Shown: in pieces, positions 52,014-63,099 of the stretch
How positions within the stretch are numbered: the first letter of the stretch is position 1
Layout: every line of letters starts with the position of its first letter
Source: Formicarius rufipectus
Taxonomy: Eukaryota > Chordata > Aves > Passeriformes > Formicariidae
Direction of reading: 5' to 3'
DNA: 64,000 nt
Assembly: GCA_013399695.1 (NCBI GenBank)
Contig: VXAU01006141.1
Span: forward strand, 888,398 to 952,397
The notes under the pieces: generated by a model
What the model saw: only the letters and a program-made list of their open reading frames with translations
Databases searched by the model: none
Told to the model about the DNA's origin: nothing
Program-made: the position numbers and the translations under genes

Positions 52014-53496
52014 CTAACCTATAGATTTTTTGGCCCCTGTCTAGAGTTTGGTACTGTTGCTACATGGTTTTAGCCAATTAGACATGAATTCTTTTCAGCA
52101 TTGATTTTGTGAAAAGTTTAAATTTGCTTCTAGAGGTTTCTGTTGGCTTTTATGGACAGTTATGGTACTTCCTCAGAACTATCAAAGTAAGGGTGCAAGT
52201 GACCTTTGGACATGTATCCCACACAATTGTGTTGCTCAAGTGTGTGACCTGGAAAACACATAGAAAGGCAGAATCCTTACTTGAGGTTCCCTTATTGTTA
52301 AAACCTTCATGTAATGGCAGATGTTCCTGTCCACCAATAGCATATATCAAATCATCAGCTAAGAGAATTCCTAAAGGGCTGTGGGATTTACCATGAGGTA
52401 GTCAGGTCAGTGTGGTCTCTTAGGTCAACAGCAGCATGGGAGGGGTAACTCCAAGTTTACTAGCATCATTCCAGACTTACATGCTGGTGAGTCACATCAT
52501 GTTAGCCAGTACTTCCAAACAGATTGCTTTTCCAGACATCTGGTCAATATTTTTGGTAGCTAAATTTCTGTGGATCACATCTTTGGTGTTATCTGGAAAT
52601 ATATTTTTGTGTCATGTAAGTGTCTTATCACTTAGAGACAACACCAAGTGCCTTCAGACACTAGGCAGAGAGCCTAAAACCTGTCCTTGGATGAATATTT
52701 GCAGTTCCTCTTGACTCCCTGTTATCTGAAGGTCAAGTCCAACCCAGACTGAAACATTAAATGTGCCAAAGAAGTTTTAGGAGGGCTACAGTAATTATCA
52801 GTAGTTTCCAGTTGCTTTGTTGTTGTGATGGGGAAGTAAAATGTGAGTAAGAGGAGGCAAAAGGAACACCCTAAATGCATAGTGCGGGATTCTATGATCC
52901 CTTGGTTTCTAGCTGTCTAAGTGTAAGGTATTTTGCTCTTACCTATAAGTTATGCTGAACTCTTTCATAGTCTTTTTTGTTAACACCAAACCCAACTGTG
53001 TTCTTAACTGAGAGGACATTTTTTGTGTCTTCTATTGACTTTTTCTGTCGGGTCCACCTTGCATGGTGACATTTCTGTGCAAGGATAGGAGTGCTAGTAA
53101 GAGGCATTCAAGTGGGTCCACCTCCTCTGTCTCCATTTCAGGAAGACATATCCAAAAGCAGTCCTATGTGCTTGGCCAACATCTTACAGAACTCAATCCT
53201 GTGCATGGAGGATACAAACTAGAGAGCCATGCTGAGCCTTCAGGCATACTACCATGGATAGGCAGAGGACTGGGCTGTCAGAAAGCATTGAAGTTTTTGG
53301 GGTTTGGGTACATGCAGTAATGTGACAGTGTACTCCAGTGTTGCGTTTGTCACATACAAAAAGATGAAGGAATGCCTAGTCATTTTCTGGGAGAAAAGAA
53401 AGCACACCTGAATGAGCAGCAGACTTCCCCCCACTCCATTTCTGTCCAAGATCTTCCAACTAGACTAGAAAGCCTACAAGTTTAATAAAAATGACA

Positions 53497-53550
53497 TTTG
53501 TTTTCTTTTCATTGTTTTGTTCTGTTTTTTTTTTTTTGTTTTTTTTGTGT
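53497..53550. repeat. T-rich low-complexity tract
   Basis: An interrupted thymine tract with scattered G and C contains runs of 14 T and 8 T. It stands alone, with no CR1 or SINE body recognisable next to it, so it is not evidently a retrotransposon tail. Confidence 0.85.
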
Positions 53551-56542
53551 TAGCAATCATTTCCTATTAAATTGGATAGAATGATGTCACATCCCTGTAT
53601 GTGGGGTTATCATTCTCTATTGAACTTCATAAGCCTTTCCCAAAAGGAGAGAGGTTGAAGTCATTCCACAGGCACCACAGAAATACCAAGTGGATGCGCC
53701 TGGGGCCAGGGCTACCCATGGTTCCCCTTGGTGCAAACTCTGGCAATGTGCCTCTGCCTGGGGCTGTCATGAGGAAGCACTTCCCTGCTCCTGTCTACAT
53801 TCATGGCTGGGCTGGCTCCCACCACACCCTGGCACACCAGTTGCAGAGGGCTTCTCTCACCGTGAAAACATCTCCCCAGATGCTGGCCTGGGGCCACCAG
53901 CGGGTTCCATACTGGTCTCAAAGTCTTCTCCAAATGCCAATGACTCCTCTGAAGTCTCCACTAAATGAATTTGCTCTTTAGAGGCAGCTTGACCCAGAAT
54001 ATTGCCTTGTGGTTGCTAATAACCTGGATCAGAACTGAGCTGGTGATTTACTGGGGAAGGGCTCCACATTTGCCTCCTTAAGTGCCTGCATTGCTCCTTT
54101 GCCTCTCTCCCTGATCTCTCTTCTGATCCACTTGCTACTCACATTCTGTGTATTTCCAGCTACCTCTGAATGAGGCATTAATATAGATAAATATTACTGC
54201 AAGGGAGTAATGGCCAAATACTCTCTGCATCATCTATATGCATTGGTTGGGAAGTGATTTTTCATTTCATACATCATTTGCTATTTCAGCATGTGGCAGT
54301 TCTGAAAAATAAGAAAGGAGAATTAGAGAGCTGAAGAGCCCACCCTTTGTTCTTGCTGTTCCCAGCACTTGCAAGTGCAGGCAAAGAGCGATTGCTGTGC
54401 AGTTACTGGCCTGAGATGCGTTTGGATGAAGCTCACGTGAAACTTGTCCAGACCCTGTATTAGACACCCTGCATAGCTGTTTTCTTCCTGTCTTTCTGCC
54501 TCTCTCTCTTCTTTGCTGGGCTTTAACACAGCCATGTAGTTTTAATTTCTTTACACACCCCAAACCTCCCCCTCACTGTATTCTTCATTTTTCAGTGTAA
54601 ATGGTCCCAGCATATAACACACAACAAGCATCTCTTTCCCCTGACTCCAATAATAGCTCGTACCCCAGTGAAGTAATCTTTCCCACCTGGACTGCTCCAG
54701 TGGTTTCATATCACTTAATCCTCCCTCATGAGCTGAGGATGAATTTAAGGTAACATCTGCTCAGCTTTATGTTGGTTGTGTTTGTACTGGGGGTCCCTTG
54801 GTTCCCATTGTCAAGCAAGTGGGAGGAATGGCTTTGCCAGAGTCCCACATTTTCTGGGAGATAACTGACTCTGCTGGGCTTGCTCTGCTATTAGAGGGCC
54901 CATTAAAATCAAGGAGGCAGGTTCAAGAAATTTATTCTTATGGACTGCTGTGCTTGTTGTGCCTGCCTATTTTCTCCTTGAGTTTCTTTGTGAATTCATT
55001 ACCCCCCTGCTCCCTCCCTGTTGCTGGTGGCACCAGGCTGTAAGACAGGAGCTGAGCCACTCTTCCCCTTGGCAAACTGGAGGCTTGGGTGGTCCTGCAC
55101 TTCACTGCGGTCCTGCAGCTGGCAGTGTTGGCCTGTCAGCCATGCTGCTGAGTCTTGTTTCACATCCTCTGCTGGAAAGAGCTACTGAATTTGCTTTGTC
55201 GCCACTGTTCCTCAAAGGCAAGGTGCACCCTCGCACAATTCTCTACTGGCAATATCCACACTCCCTGCAAAAGCTTTGGGCAACAGGGTTCTCCTGCAAA
55301 GTATTTCAGGCCTGTTGATGCTGGGGACATATCTGAAGGTCATCTCCTTTGCCATACTGCAAGTGTGGAGAGAACTAAGGGGTGTCTTTCTGAAGATGTC
55401 TCCACCTCATAGTCTCACACACCATGCAGAGCTCATTCATCTCTGCAGTGTGCTACTGCACGCCTTGAAGTGAGCCATCATTTCATTTTCAGTGACTTCC
55501 TAATGTGTTTGTTCCTTTTTTCTCCCAAGCAACAGCACGGGCATTGCTGCATTTGGCAAAAGAACAAAGCCTTACTGTTCAAAGCCTGCGCGCTCCAGTA
55601 TCAGCTGGGACAAACACACCATTGCACTCTTAGACCTCAATCTCAAAAGCCAGCAGGACAAAGAGTGAAAAAGCTCAAAACCATCAGTTAGAAAAAGCCT
55701 TTACCTTTATCTTCTCTCTAAAGGACTCTGTCAAGTACAGTTTTATATCTGTCCTTTCTTTTTGTTAGTAATACCTCTTCAGAAACCTGAAAATAGCATC
55801 ATTTTCTCTATTGATTTGTCCCCTGAGCAGCACTGATTTCTCCCTCCACAATCAACATAGTTTATCATGTTGATTTGCTTATGCAACTCCTTTATCAGTG
55901 AAAGTCAGTGTGGCTCTGGTCACACAAAGTGGACATGCTATCTATTTTTTTGCAATCACGTGGCAGCAAGAGCACTTCCCAGGAGCCTCCTCTGCAGGTT
56001 CTGCCTCCCAAGTCAGGGACTGGGGTGATGCCTCAGCTCTCACACAGCTTGGTGCTAGGGTGGACTCTGGCAGCCAGCAATGGCTGAGGCCCAGGAGGCT
56101 TGTGTGTCAGTTTGAATCTGCTTTGTGGCCAACCAAAACATGCAGTGCTAGTATAAAATATCTCACATCTATGCAATGCCAAATTTTCTGTCATAATTAC
56201 ACCTGGTAAAAAGGGCACATCTTATGGCTTGCTTATCTACACCTTAGAAGCTTGAACCTGGTGTTATTTTGCCACAGTGTACCTACATAACTCTTTCTCC
56301 ATAAGCCAGTCTTCCCAGCTTCAATTATTTTTGCTGGTTCTCCCAGCTCCTCCTCCAGCCTGGCAGTCATGCTGGTTAGGAGGCATCCAGAAAGACAGCT
56401 TGCACAACAGCCATCAGACGTTGCTTATCTCTCTGCCCTGCAATATGTCATGCAGCCCAAAGCCACACTGAGACCTTTTCTGTTGGCATGACAAATTCTA
56501 AGCTCTGGTCCAATTTCCTGTATGCTAACCCTGCACAGTGTT

Positions 56543-56895
56543 TCATTGCATTTGGGTCTTCTTCTCCCATACAGTGTCTTCATTTTGGACTATTTCTTCC
56601 CTAGTTGTATTCTGTGTGTCCTTTGAGCTAGGTAAATTTTCCCCATGTCCCATACCTTTTTTTTGTCCCTTTGTGTTATTTTCCACTCCTGGCTGGTGAT
56701 TGCATCTCCTCCCCAATGTAGTACCAATTGCAGTTTTAATAAACACGCTGTCTAATGCTTTTTCTAGATCATTAATGAAGATGGTAAATAAAACTGGAGC
56801 TAACACCAGTTTCTAGTAATAACCCTACTGGATTCCTCCCCGCAAGCTGACAGTTTTGTCGTTGATCACTATTCATCACCAAGCCTGAACGTCAG
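56543..56895 (-). mobile_element. Second CR1 reverse-transcriptase fragment
   Basis: The minus strand contains an open frame at 56543-56806 whose start reads LAPVLFTIFINDLEKALDSV. This matches the GPVLFNIFINDL block of the CR1 reverse-transcriptase palm. Further on, TAIGTTLGRR stands where intact copies have ADDTKLGG, so the catalytic aspartates have been lost. GQKKGMGHGENL corresponds to the following RLEKWAHENL region. Upstream sequence to about 56895 extends the match with stop codons. The methionine at 56806 comes from mutation and is not a gene start. Since this block also spans the ADDT position, it duplicates part of the neighbouring element at 56938-58140 and is more likely a separate insertion or a duplicated piece than its continuation. 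Confidence 0.72.
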
Positions 56896-56937
56896 TGTCC
56901 CTGTGAGAGGTAATTTATATTCATTTAACACCATTCA

Positions 56938-58140
56938 TCACAAAATCAGAGAAAAACATGGCTAAAAAGGACCTCAAGAGGCTGATTTCTGATATAATCC
57001 TGAAGTTTCCAGCCCACTTTTAAACACTGGCAAGGACAGCGGTTTCACATCCTTACCAGACAGGTGGGTTTAATGTTTGGCAGCCTTTCCCCTTTGCCAA
57101 GCATCTAACTTTAACCTCTCTTGCTGCAATTCAGGAACGTTGTTTCTTACCACACTAACAATGGATATAGAGAGCAGTCTGGAGAACAGTTTATTCCCTC
57201 CTTCTCTGGAGGTAGTATTGTGTGTCCCCTCATCTCCTCCTTTCTGGAGTAAACAATCCCTATTAAATAAGTATTTCTTCCCAGTTTCTCTTTTCTAGAC
57301 CTTTCATCCCAGTTCCTTCCAGGCTCTCCTAAACTGAACAAAGATTGTACCAGCACTGGGTAAAACAGAGGGAACAGTCATGTATTTTATAGACAGAGCT
57401 CCTGTTAGATTGTCCATATGATATGGTGACCGCCTTGTGTATGACAAATGGCACTTTTTATTCATTTAAGGTTCCTGTATTGCTGCAGTACTCCACATCT
57501 GCCTAATCATCTGTCTTTCATTTTGTTCCTGCACAGCTGACTATACCTACCTTTGTGCACAACTTTGCATGTCTCCTTATTGAATTACACCATTTTTTCT
57601 GATCTTTTCTCTAACATGCCAGGATTATATTTGATTCTAATCCTCTTTCGGGTCTTTGCAGCTTCTCTCAGCTTGGTGTCATCTGCATATCTGATAAGGA
57701 GCCCACTATCCCAGAATCCAGTGACTGGACCTCTGTTTAACCTTACCTAACTCTTTCTTGCATTTTCACATAGACTCTTTCTGAGTATGGTTTTCCAACC
57801 TGTTTTGCACCCTTTCCTTAAGGTAATTTCTCTAGGGCATGTTTCCTTAGTTTACATCTTGTAACATGAAGTGTGATGGCACCAAAGGCCTTATCAAAGT
57901 CAGGATACAAAAAGTCTGTTGCTTTGTCTCTATCCACAGGACCGGTTACAGGATAAATTAGGCTGATTTGACATGATTTGCTGCTGGCAAATCAGCACTG
58001 GTTGTTCCTCTTCTCCTGGTTGTTTCCTAGGTGCTGATGATTAGTTTATTTAATTATTTGTTCCAGTGCATTTCCAGGAACTGAAATAGAGCTGACTGGC
58101 CATAGCTGCCTCACTCCTCTTGTTTCCCCTTTCTACAGCC
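56938..58140 (-). mobile_element. Ancient CR1-type LINE remnant: reverse-transcriptase domain plus 3' region
   Basis: On the minus strand this stretch follows, in order, the reverse-transcriptase domain and 3' part of an old CR1 (L3-like) element of the kind shared by birds, crocodilians and turtles. At 58046-58102 it reads WPVSSISVPGNALEQIIK, matching the family's RPVSLTSVPGK-LEQII block. At 57875-57979 an open stretch of 35 codons includes KSCQISLIYP and FLYPDFDKAF, equivalent to the KSC-TNLI and YLDFSKAFD motifs. At 57669-57689 it reads YADDTKL, which holds the catalytic aspartate pair of reverse transcriptase. Nearer the 3' end, 56938-57360 matches the family's untranslated portion, including the complement of the typical phrase GGACCTCAAGAGG. 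The reading frame is broken by stops and frame changes. The stretch between KAF and YADD appears shorter than in intact elements, and the GxPQGSVLGPLLFN block is not visible there. It cannot be active. Confidence 0.82.
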
Positions 58141-58794
58141 AGGCAGGGAACTGCTCTGTGAGGAGCCCTGCTCCCACATGCTGCTCCTGAGGGTTCACAG
58201 AGGATCCCAACCTGGGCCAACCCCTGTGCAGGGTACTGCTGTGATGCCATAAAACCAGTGCTGTTCTCAGCCTTCCTCTGACCACCAATCTATAGCCAGA
58301 ATTCTTCCCCGCTCCTTTATCTGTCCTGCACTAGTTACCTTTCCCTTACGTGTCTTTCTTGATATGCCAACCTTTGATGTCAACCCTGGGCCACTTGCAT
58401 TTATCTCAGTCTTCTGTTTGGTTCCTCCTTCCCTGTGAGGCCCCTGAAGACTGACTGACTCAGCCAGTTGATCTTTCCCTGTGTTTCTTAGCCATCATTT
58501 TTTCATCAGCATGTCTTAGGTTTGTGCCATTGCAAATTGTTCCTGGACACAATTCTAACACGCCTGAAAGTCTTTGCCCTTGGACTTGCTTCCATGAGTG
58601 CTTGTTTATCAGTTCTCTGGATTGTGTGTGAATATCTGTGGTGCTCAGCAAAGCCTCTCAGTGAAGAAATGCAGAAACTCAGACCTTCAACAAAATGGTG
58701 GACTTCACTCACATGCAACTGGATTTTCCCAACCTGCACAAGACTTCTTGTTTTCAGCAACCTCTTTATCTGTAAGCAAAAATAAGCACAGCGA
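58141..58794. other. Unassigned sequence beside the old CR1
   Basis: I could not continue the CR1 reverse-transcriptase match upstream of 58140. The sequence is not recognisable as the more N-terminal part of the element or as any other repeat. It may be host sequence flanking a 5'-truncated insertion. Confidence 0.45.
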
Positions 58795-58898
58795 GCCAAA
58801 TTCTGACCTCATTTACACCAGTAAAATCTGGATCTGTGCCAGTAAGCTGCTGAAGTTGTTTTGGGCTTACAGTGATGAGAATGAAAGCAGCATCTGCC
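58795..58898. repeat. Ancient palindromic amniote repeat (MITE-like)
   Basis: The left arm, GCCAAATTCTGACCTCATTT then ACACCAGTAAA, and the right arm ending GATGAGAATGAAAGCAGCAT then CTGCC are imperfect reverse complements. Both resemble the arms of a widespread sauropsid palindromic repeat whose arms read like GGCCAGATTCTGATCTCATT and ACACCAGTGTAA. I remember this repeat from turtle, crocodile and bird sequence but cannot give its database name with certainty. The centre (AGCTGCTGAAGTTG) corresponds to the usual TGAAGTCAATGG core, decayed. Overlapping short open frames are not genes. Confidence 0.5.
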
Positions 58899-61800
58899 TC
58901 ATTAATTCCCCCAATCCACAGAAAGTAAATGATTCCAAGAGGAAATAGCTCCACAGAAGGGAGCCCTGGAAAGAATTAGAGACTGACTTAATGGGATTAA
59001 GGGAAAAAATGCTTAGGCAAATCCAAATCAATCCTCTCCTCAAAACATTCAAGGTGCCAAAATAAATACAAACACTGTTTTGGGAAGGAAAAGGTTAAAA
59101 AGCTATGAAAACAAAATATCTTGGCCTCTTCTAATGATGTCCTGTAGCACAATGAGCACGACCCAGAAGGGGTTGCTGAATCAGCAATACTGTACCTGTT
59201 CCTTGGTGTTTATCCATGGGACTCTAAGGATGGAGACTCATTTCCCACTATATCCATGGGGCTCATTTCAGGTGTGATAAAACACCCCTGGAAACCAGAT
59301 GGCATTACAAGTAGGGATAGGTGAACAGGTCTGGCAAATGGAAACCCTTTGCAGATGCCTGGCCAGTGTGACATCCAGCCCCTAAAGCCATCCCTCCAGT
59401 TGTTGCTTTGGCTTTTTATTCAGCAGTTAATTACTGTATTTGCACATTTCTTAACCCACTCCACACTGTGCATGGCACTAAGATCAGATGTGCCAAAAAT
59501 AAATAAATATGTGCCTGCTCCTATGGTATTGCCGATATACTGGGACTTGCACACATTCATACTGCTTTTGTACAGTCATGTGGAAGTGGAAGTATTATGA
59601 GAAACTGGCAAAAGCCAGCATGTTTCATGCAGGCAGGTGGCCCTACATGCTGGCAGGGAGCAGGGCAGGAAGGAGCACAAGGCTCACACTGCCTATTATT
59701 AAATGCTGGAGGCAAACAGGAGCTGTGACCCACTCATGCAAACTGCCTTCTTCGACCAGCAAGGTGGCTGGCCCCATTCATGCAGCCATCCTGCCCAACC
59801 CACCAGAAGAGCTGTGGCAAAGCAATTAGAAGATGGTCACACCTTTCAGGAGCATGGGCACTTCTCCCTTAAGATACAAGAGCACACCATTGCCAAAGGC
59901 AGTTGAGCATCAAGAACACTGACAGTCTACTCTGATGATTTTTCAGGAAGATCAGGGTTCTTCCTGCAAAGACTCTTACACTTCAAGGTGAACTTGGCTA
60001 AATAAAATCATTTAGAGGGGATATGCAAGAATGTACAAGGATCAAAAAACACTCCCAGTGATGGGAAAGTGTCAGGGAACTGATCAACTTCACATAATTT
60101 AGAAATTACAAGGCAACTTAATAACAGTGCTGCAGTAGGAAAGAGATTTCTGACTGGGGCCTTCCATTCAGGAAAAATGTGCAATCCAGTGGCAAAAAGC
60201 AGCGGCAAACCAGATGCAGAGGAAAAAAAAGGGCCCACATGTTCTGTGAGGGTAACTAACCAAAGGAAAGGCTTTTTTAACATCCTGGTAGACTCTCTAG
60301 ACCTTTCAGTCTTTAAGCTAAGACTAGGCAACTTGCTAACAGATGCATCTGCGACTCAAAAAGAAGTTGTGGGCAAGCATCAGGAATGACTGGGGGAGGT
60401 ACCCTGGATCTCTTATACAATAGGTTATGCTTGATGATCATAGGGTCTCTTCTGTCCTTAAGCAATGAATCCCTGACATTCAGCTGTGCTCAAGTGTGGC
60501 ACTTCATTGTACAACAGTTTTGGATCAGAAATAGCTGTTATCAGTGAATTAAACAAGAAAATTAACAACGTGGTTGCTCCAGCACCCCTTGTGCTCCTTA
60601 ATTTGATATTTATTTTATGTTATCCTTAATTTTTTACTGTGCTGCAGAACTGTGTATTAGGTATGCAGAAGCACATTACAGGGGTAATTAGAAGGCAGCT
60701 GGAGGGTTTTGGCAGCTGGGAAGGGGACAACAAGCACTCTTGGCTCTGATGGGCAGTGTGGGTTTGTGGGAGAGGGATTTTAGCTGAATGCTAAGATTGT
60801 TAGCAGGAGACGTCAAAGGGGCTGACAATAGTGTTTGCATCATCTTGAAGTTAACCACTTCCAGAAAATAACATCAGTTTGCAGCAAAATGGAAGCTATT
60901 GTTCAGCCTGCAGGCTGGTAATCTCTCAAATCTTGCAGCAAAAAGTTTTTTTTCCATGCAGCTTGACTGGTTTAAACCCAAATAAATGGCATTTATAGAG
61001 GCTTAAGGCCAAATACTTCAGGAGAGCTCCACTGTCACAACAGCTCTTGGTGCTGTGTAAACTCTGTAGTAGTTTGCACTGCTGCAGAACCAGGGTCCAC
61101 ATTCACAGTAGTGCAGAGCTGAGGCAGACTTTGCTTCAATTGCTTCACTTTGCCACAGTGAGTCTAGCTTGGGGTGTTTGTTTCCCTCTTCAAACTGTAG
61201 ATATTGCTACTATGCTCCCTTGCTGCCTGTGAAGACTCCAACCTTGCAGCCAGAGAAGGGTGGTCCACCTAGGGACATGGTTTTAGGAGAGGGACAAGTG
61301 AAGCTGAGGCAGGACCTGGATGCATAAGGTACCTCTCAGTAGCATTTTAATTTGGTGGAAAGAAACAGATCTCCTGGTTGTGCCACATAACTGTGGTTTG
61401 ATGATTCACACCATGGAATAGGGTGGCAGAATGCAATCAGGTCTCCTCTCAGATGATACTGTGGCAGGAAAGGAGATGCAGGTATGTACTTGAGGTGATC
61501 CAACCCATGGTTGCTCAGTTACAGGTAAAACAGACTGACAGCACACCAGCACTGCTCATGTGCTGCTCTACTTGCTAAGACAGACATAGCTTTTACCCTC
61601 TGTGACTGTGTCAGTCAACATACACTAATGCCTCTTGTTTCCCAAGGTCAGAAGTGATTGAGGTAATTTATATTCAGAAGGACCCATCAAAGGAACTGTC
61701 TTGGTTGTGATGTGATCATCAGGAGGGCCAGAGCGCTTAGTCCCAATCCTGTGATCTGCTGAGGATGTGAGGTTTGCTTTCTGCTGAGAACCAGCTCCTT

Positions 61801-62730
61801 CTTATCTCTCAAGTTTTCCTGCTTAATATCCTTGCTCTGAACCAAGACTGTGCTAATTTTTCACTAATGTTTGAGTAATAATGTAGGGGAAATATAAAGA
61901 AGTGAGGTTACAGAACAATCCAGGGCTTGGTTGTCAGAAGCCAATGTAGCACTTCACTCTCAGCCAGCATATCCTTCACTGGCCAGTATCTCCACAGATG
62001 TGATTTTCAAGGTACACCAGGAACTTCACATTATTAGGACCACTAGCTCCACTTACTTTAACAAAATCCTCTCCAAGACATTTCCTTCTTCAAACTTAAA
62101 ATTTCCCTTTGATTTTATGTGGATAAACTGTTCTTTGAGTTGCTGAATATCATGGGAGACTGGCCCTCCCAATCCATGCCACTGATGGGCAAATTGAATC
62201 CTATCTTGTATGTCATTTTTCAATCAGAGAACAAAGTACTTTGGCAGTCTGGATCAAAGGCACTGTGTAAAGTCAGGATTATTGCTGTTATAGTGAAACG
62301 AGCTCCTGGAAAAATGATGTTGACTTCTCCTTTGAGGTTGCCTGCACCATGGGGCCTTTGATGTCTAATAGCCTGACACTGTATCTTGTGTAGGTATAGC
62401 CTATAAACAGAAATTTATAATGAATTAGTAAATTATTACTTATCATTTTTATTATCTCAGAACACAAGTCTATATACATGACACAATGCATAGACAGGAT
62501 CAAAATCTGTTAGAAAGAGACTAATGGGTGAGGCTTTCTGTTTGATCCAGCATGGACATCTTTTACATACTCTCCATCCCATTTTAGATTGACATTTAGT
62601 CAGCAAGGTGAGATGCTAGTTCTGACTGTGTATCTTCAAATTTTATGTTGTTGGCAAATTGATGTGAACAAAAAGACTGTTCTGTGTGAACTCCACAAAA
62701 GGGCTAGGGATTATGGGGGAAGAAGAATCA
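58899..62730. other. Unique non-coding sequence
   Basis: No gene or named repeat is recognised. Open frames stay below about 107 codons. The stretch 60.5-60.7 kb is AT-rich with several TTAATT-type motifs, but without a convincing cluster. Confidence 0.6.
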
Positions 62731-63099
62731 AGGCTCCTTGAAAGCTCTGGGGAGACCTTATAGCAGCTTTCCAGTACCTGAAGGGAGTCCACGAGAGAAC
62801 TGGAGAGGGGTGTTTTACAAGGGCATGTAGTGATAGGACATTTTTATATAATTATAACTATTTTAAACTGAAAAAGGGTAGGTTTAGATTGGATATTAGG
62901 AAGAAATTCTTTACTGTGAGTGTGATGAGTTTCTAGAACAGGCTGCCCAGAGAAGTCATGAATGCTCCACCACTGGAAGTGTTCAAGGGCTTTGAGCAAC
63001 CTGGTCTAACATGAGGTGTCCCTGCCCCTGGAAGAGTACTTGAAACTAGATGATCTCTAAGATCCCTCCCAACCAAAACCATTCTATGAATCTATGAAA
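62731..63099 (+). mobile_element. CR1 LINE, 5'-truncated 3' end
   Basis: This is the clearest repeat in the window. It holds the end of CR1 ORF2 followed by the family's 3' untranslated region. In the plus frame it reads DLIAAFQYLKG, then FKLKKGRFRLDIRKKFFTV, then NRLPREV and LEVFKGFEQPGL, the usual C-terminal region of the CR1 reverse-transcriptase protein. An in-frame TAG at 62934-62936 breaks this reading, and a further in-frame TGA lies at 63012-63014. The copy ends in two near-copies of ATTCTATGA, the short direct repeat that normally terminates CR1 in place of a poly(A) tail. Severe 5' truncation is normal for CR1 and comes from incomplete target-primed reverse transcription. The copy is dead: only a few hundred bases remain and the frame is interrupted. 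An AT-rich stretch near 62843-62860 looks like a small local insertion relative to the family as I remember it. Confidence 0.93.

Larger units (their letters stand above)
50011..56542. other. Unique non-coding sequence
   Basis: No gene is recognised. The longest open frame is 180 codons (50475-51017, minus), overlapped by other frames on both strands. An AT-rich block at about 51.6-52.1 kb holds the octamer/homeodomain cluster, and a T-rich tract lies at 53.5 kb. I see nothing else that I can name. Confidence 0.6.

Noticed and set aside
56543..56806. 87-codon minus-strand frame as an independent small gene
   Set aside because: Its sequence is a decayed segment of CR1 reverse transcriptase, and the apparent start codon lies in mid-domain.
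58050..58250. 66-codon minus-strand frame starting MASQLYFSSW as a small protein
   Set aside because: Its first codons are a shifted-frame reading of the CR1 segment that, in the proper frame, reads WPVSSISVPGN.
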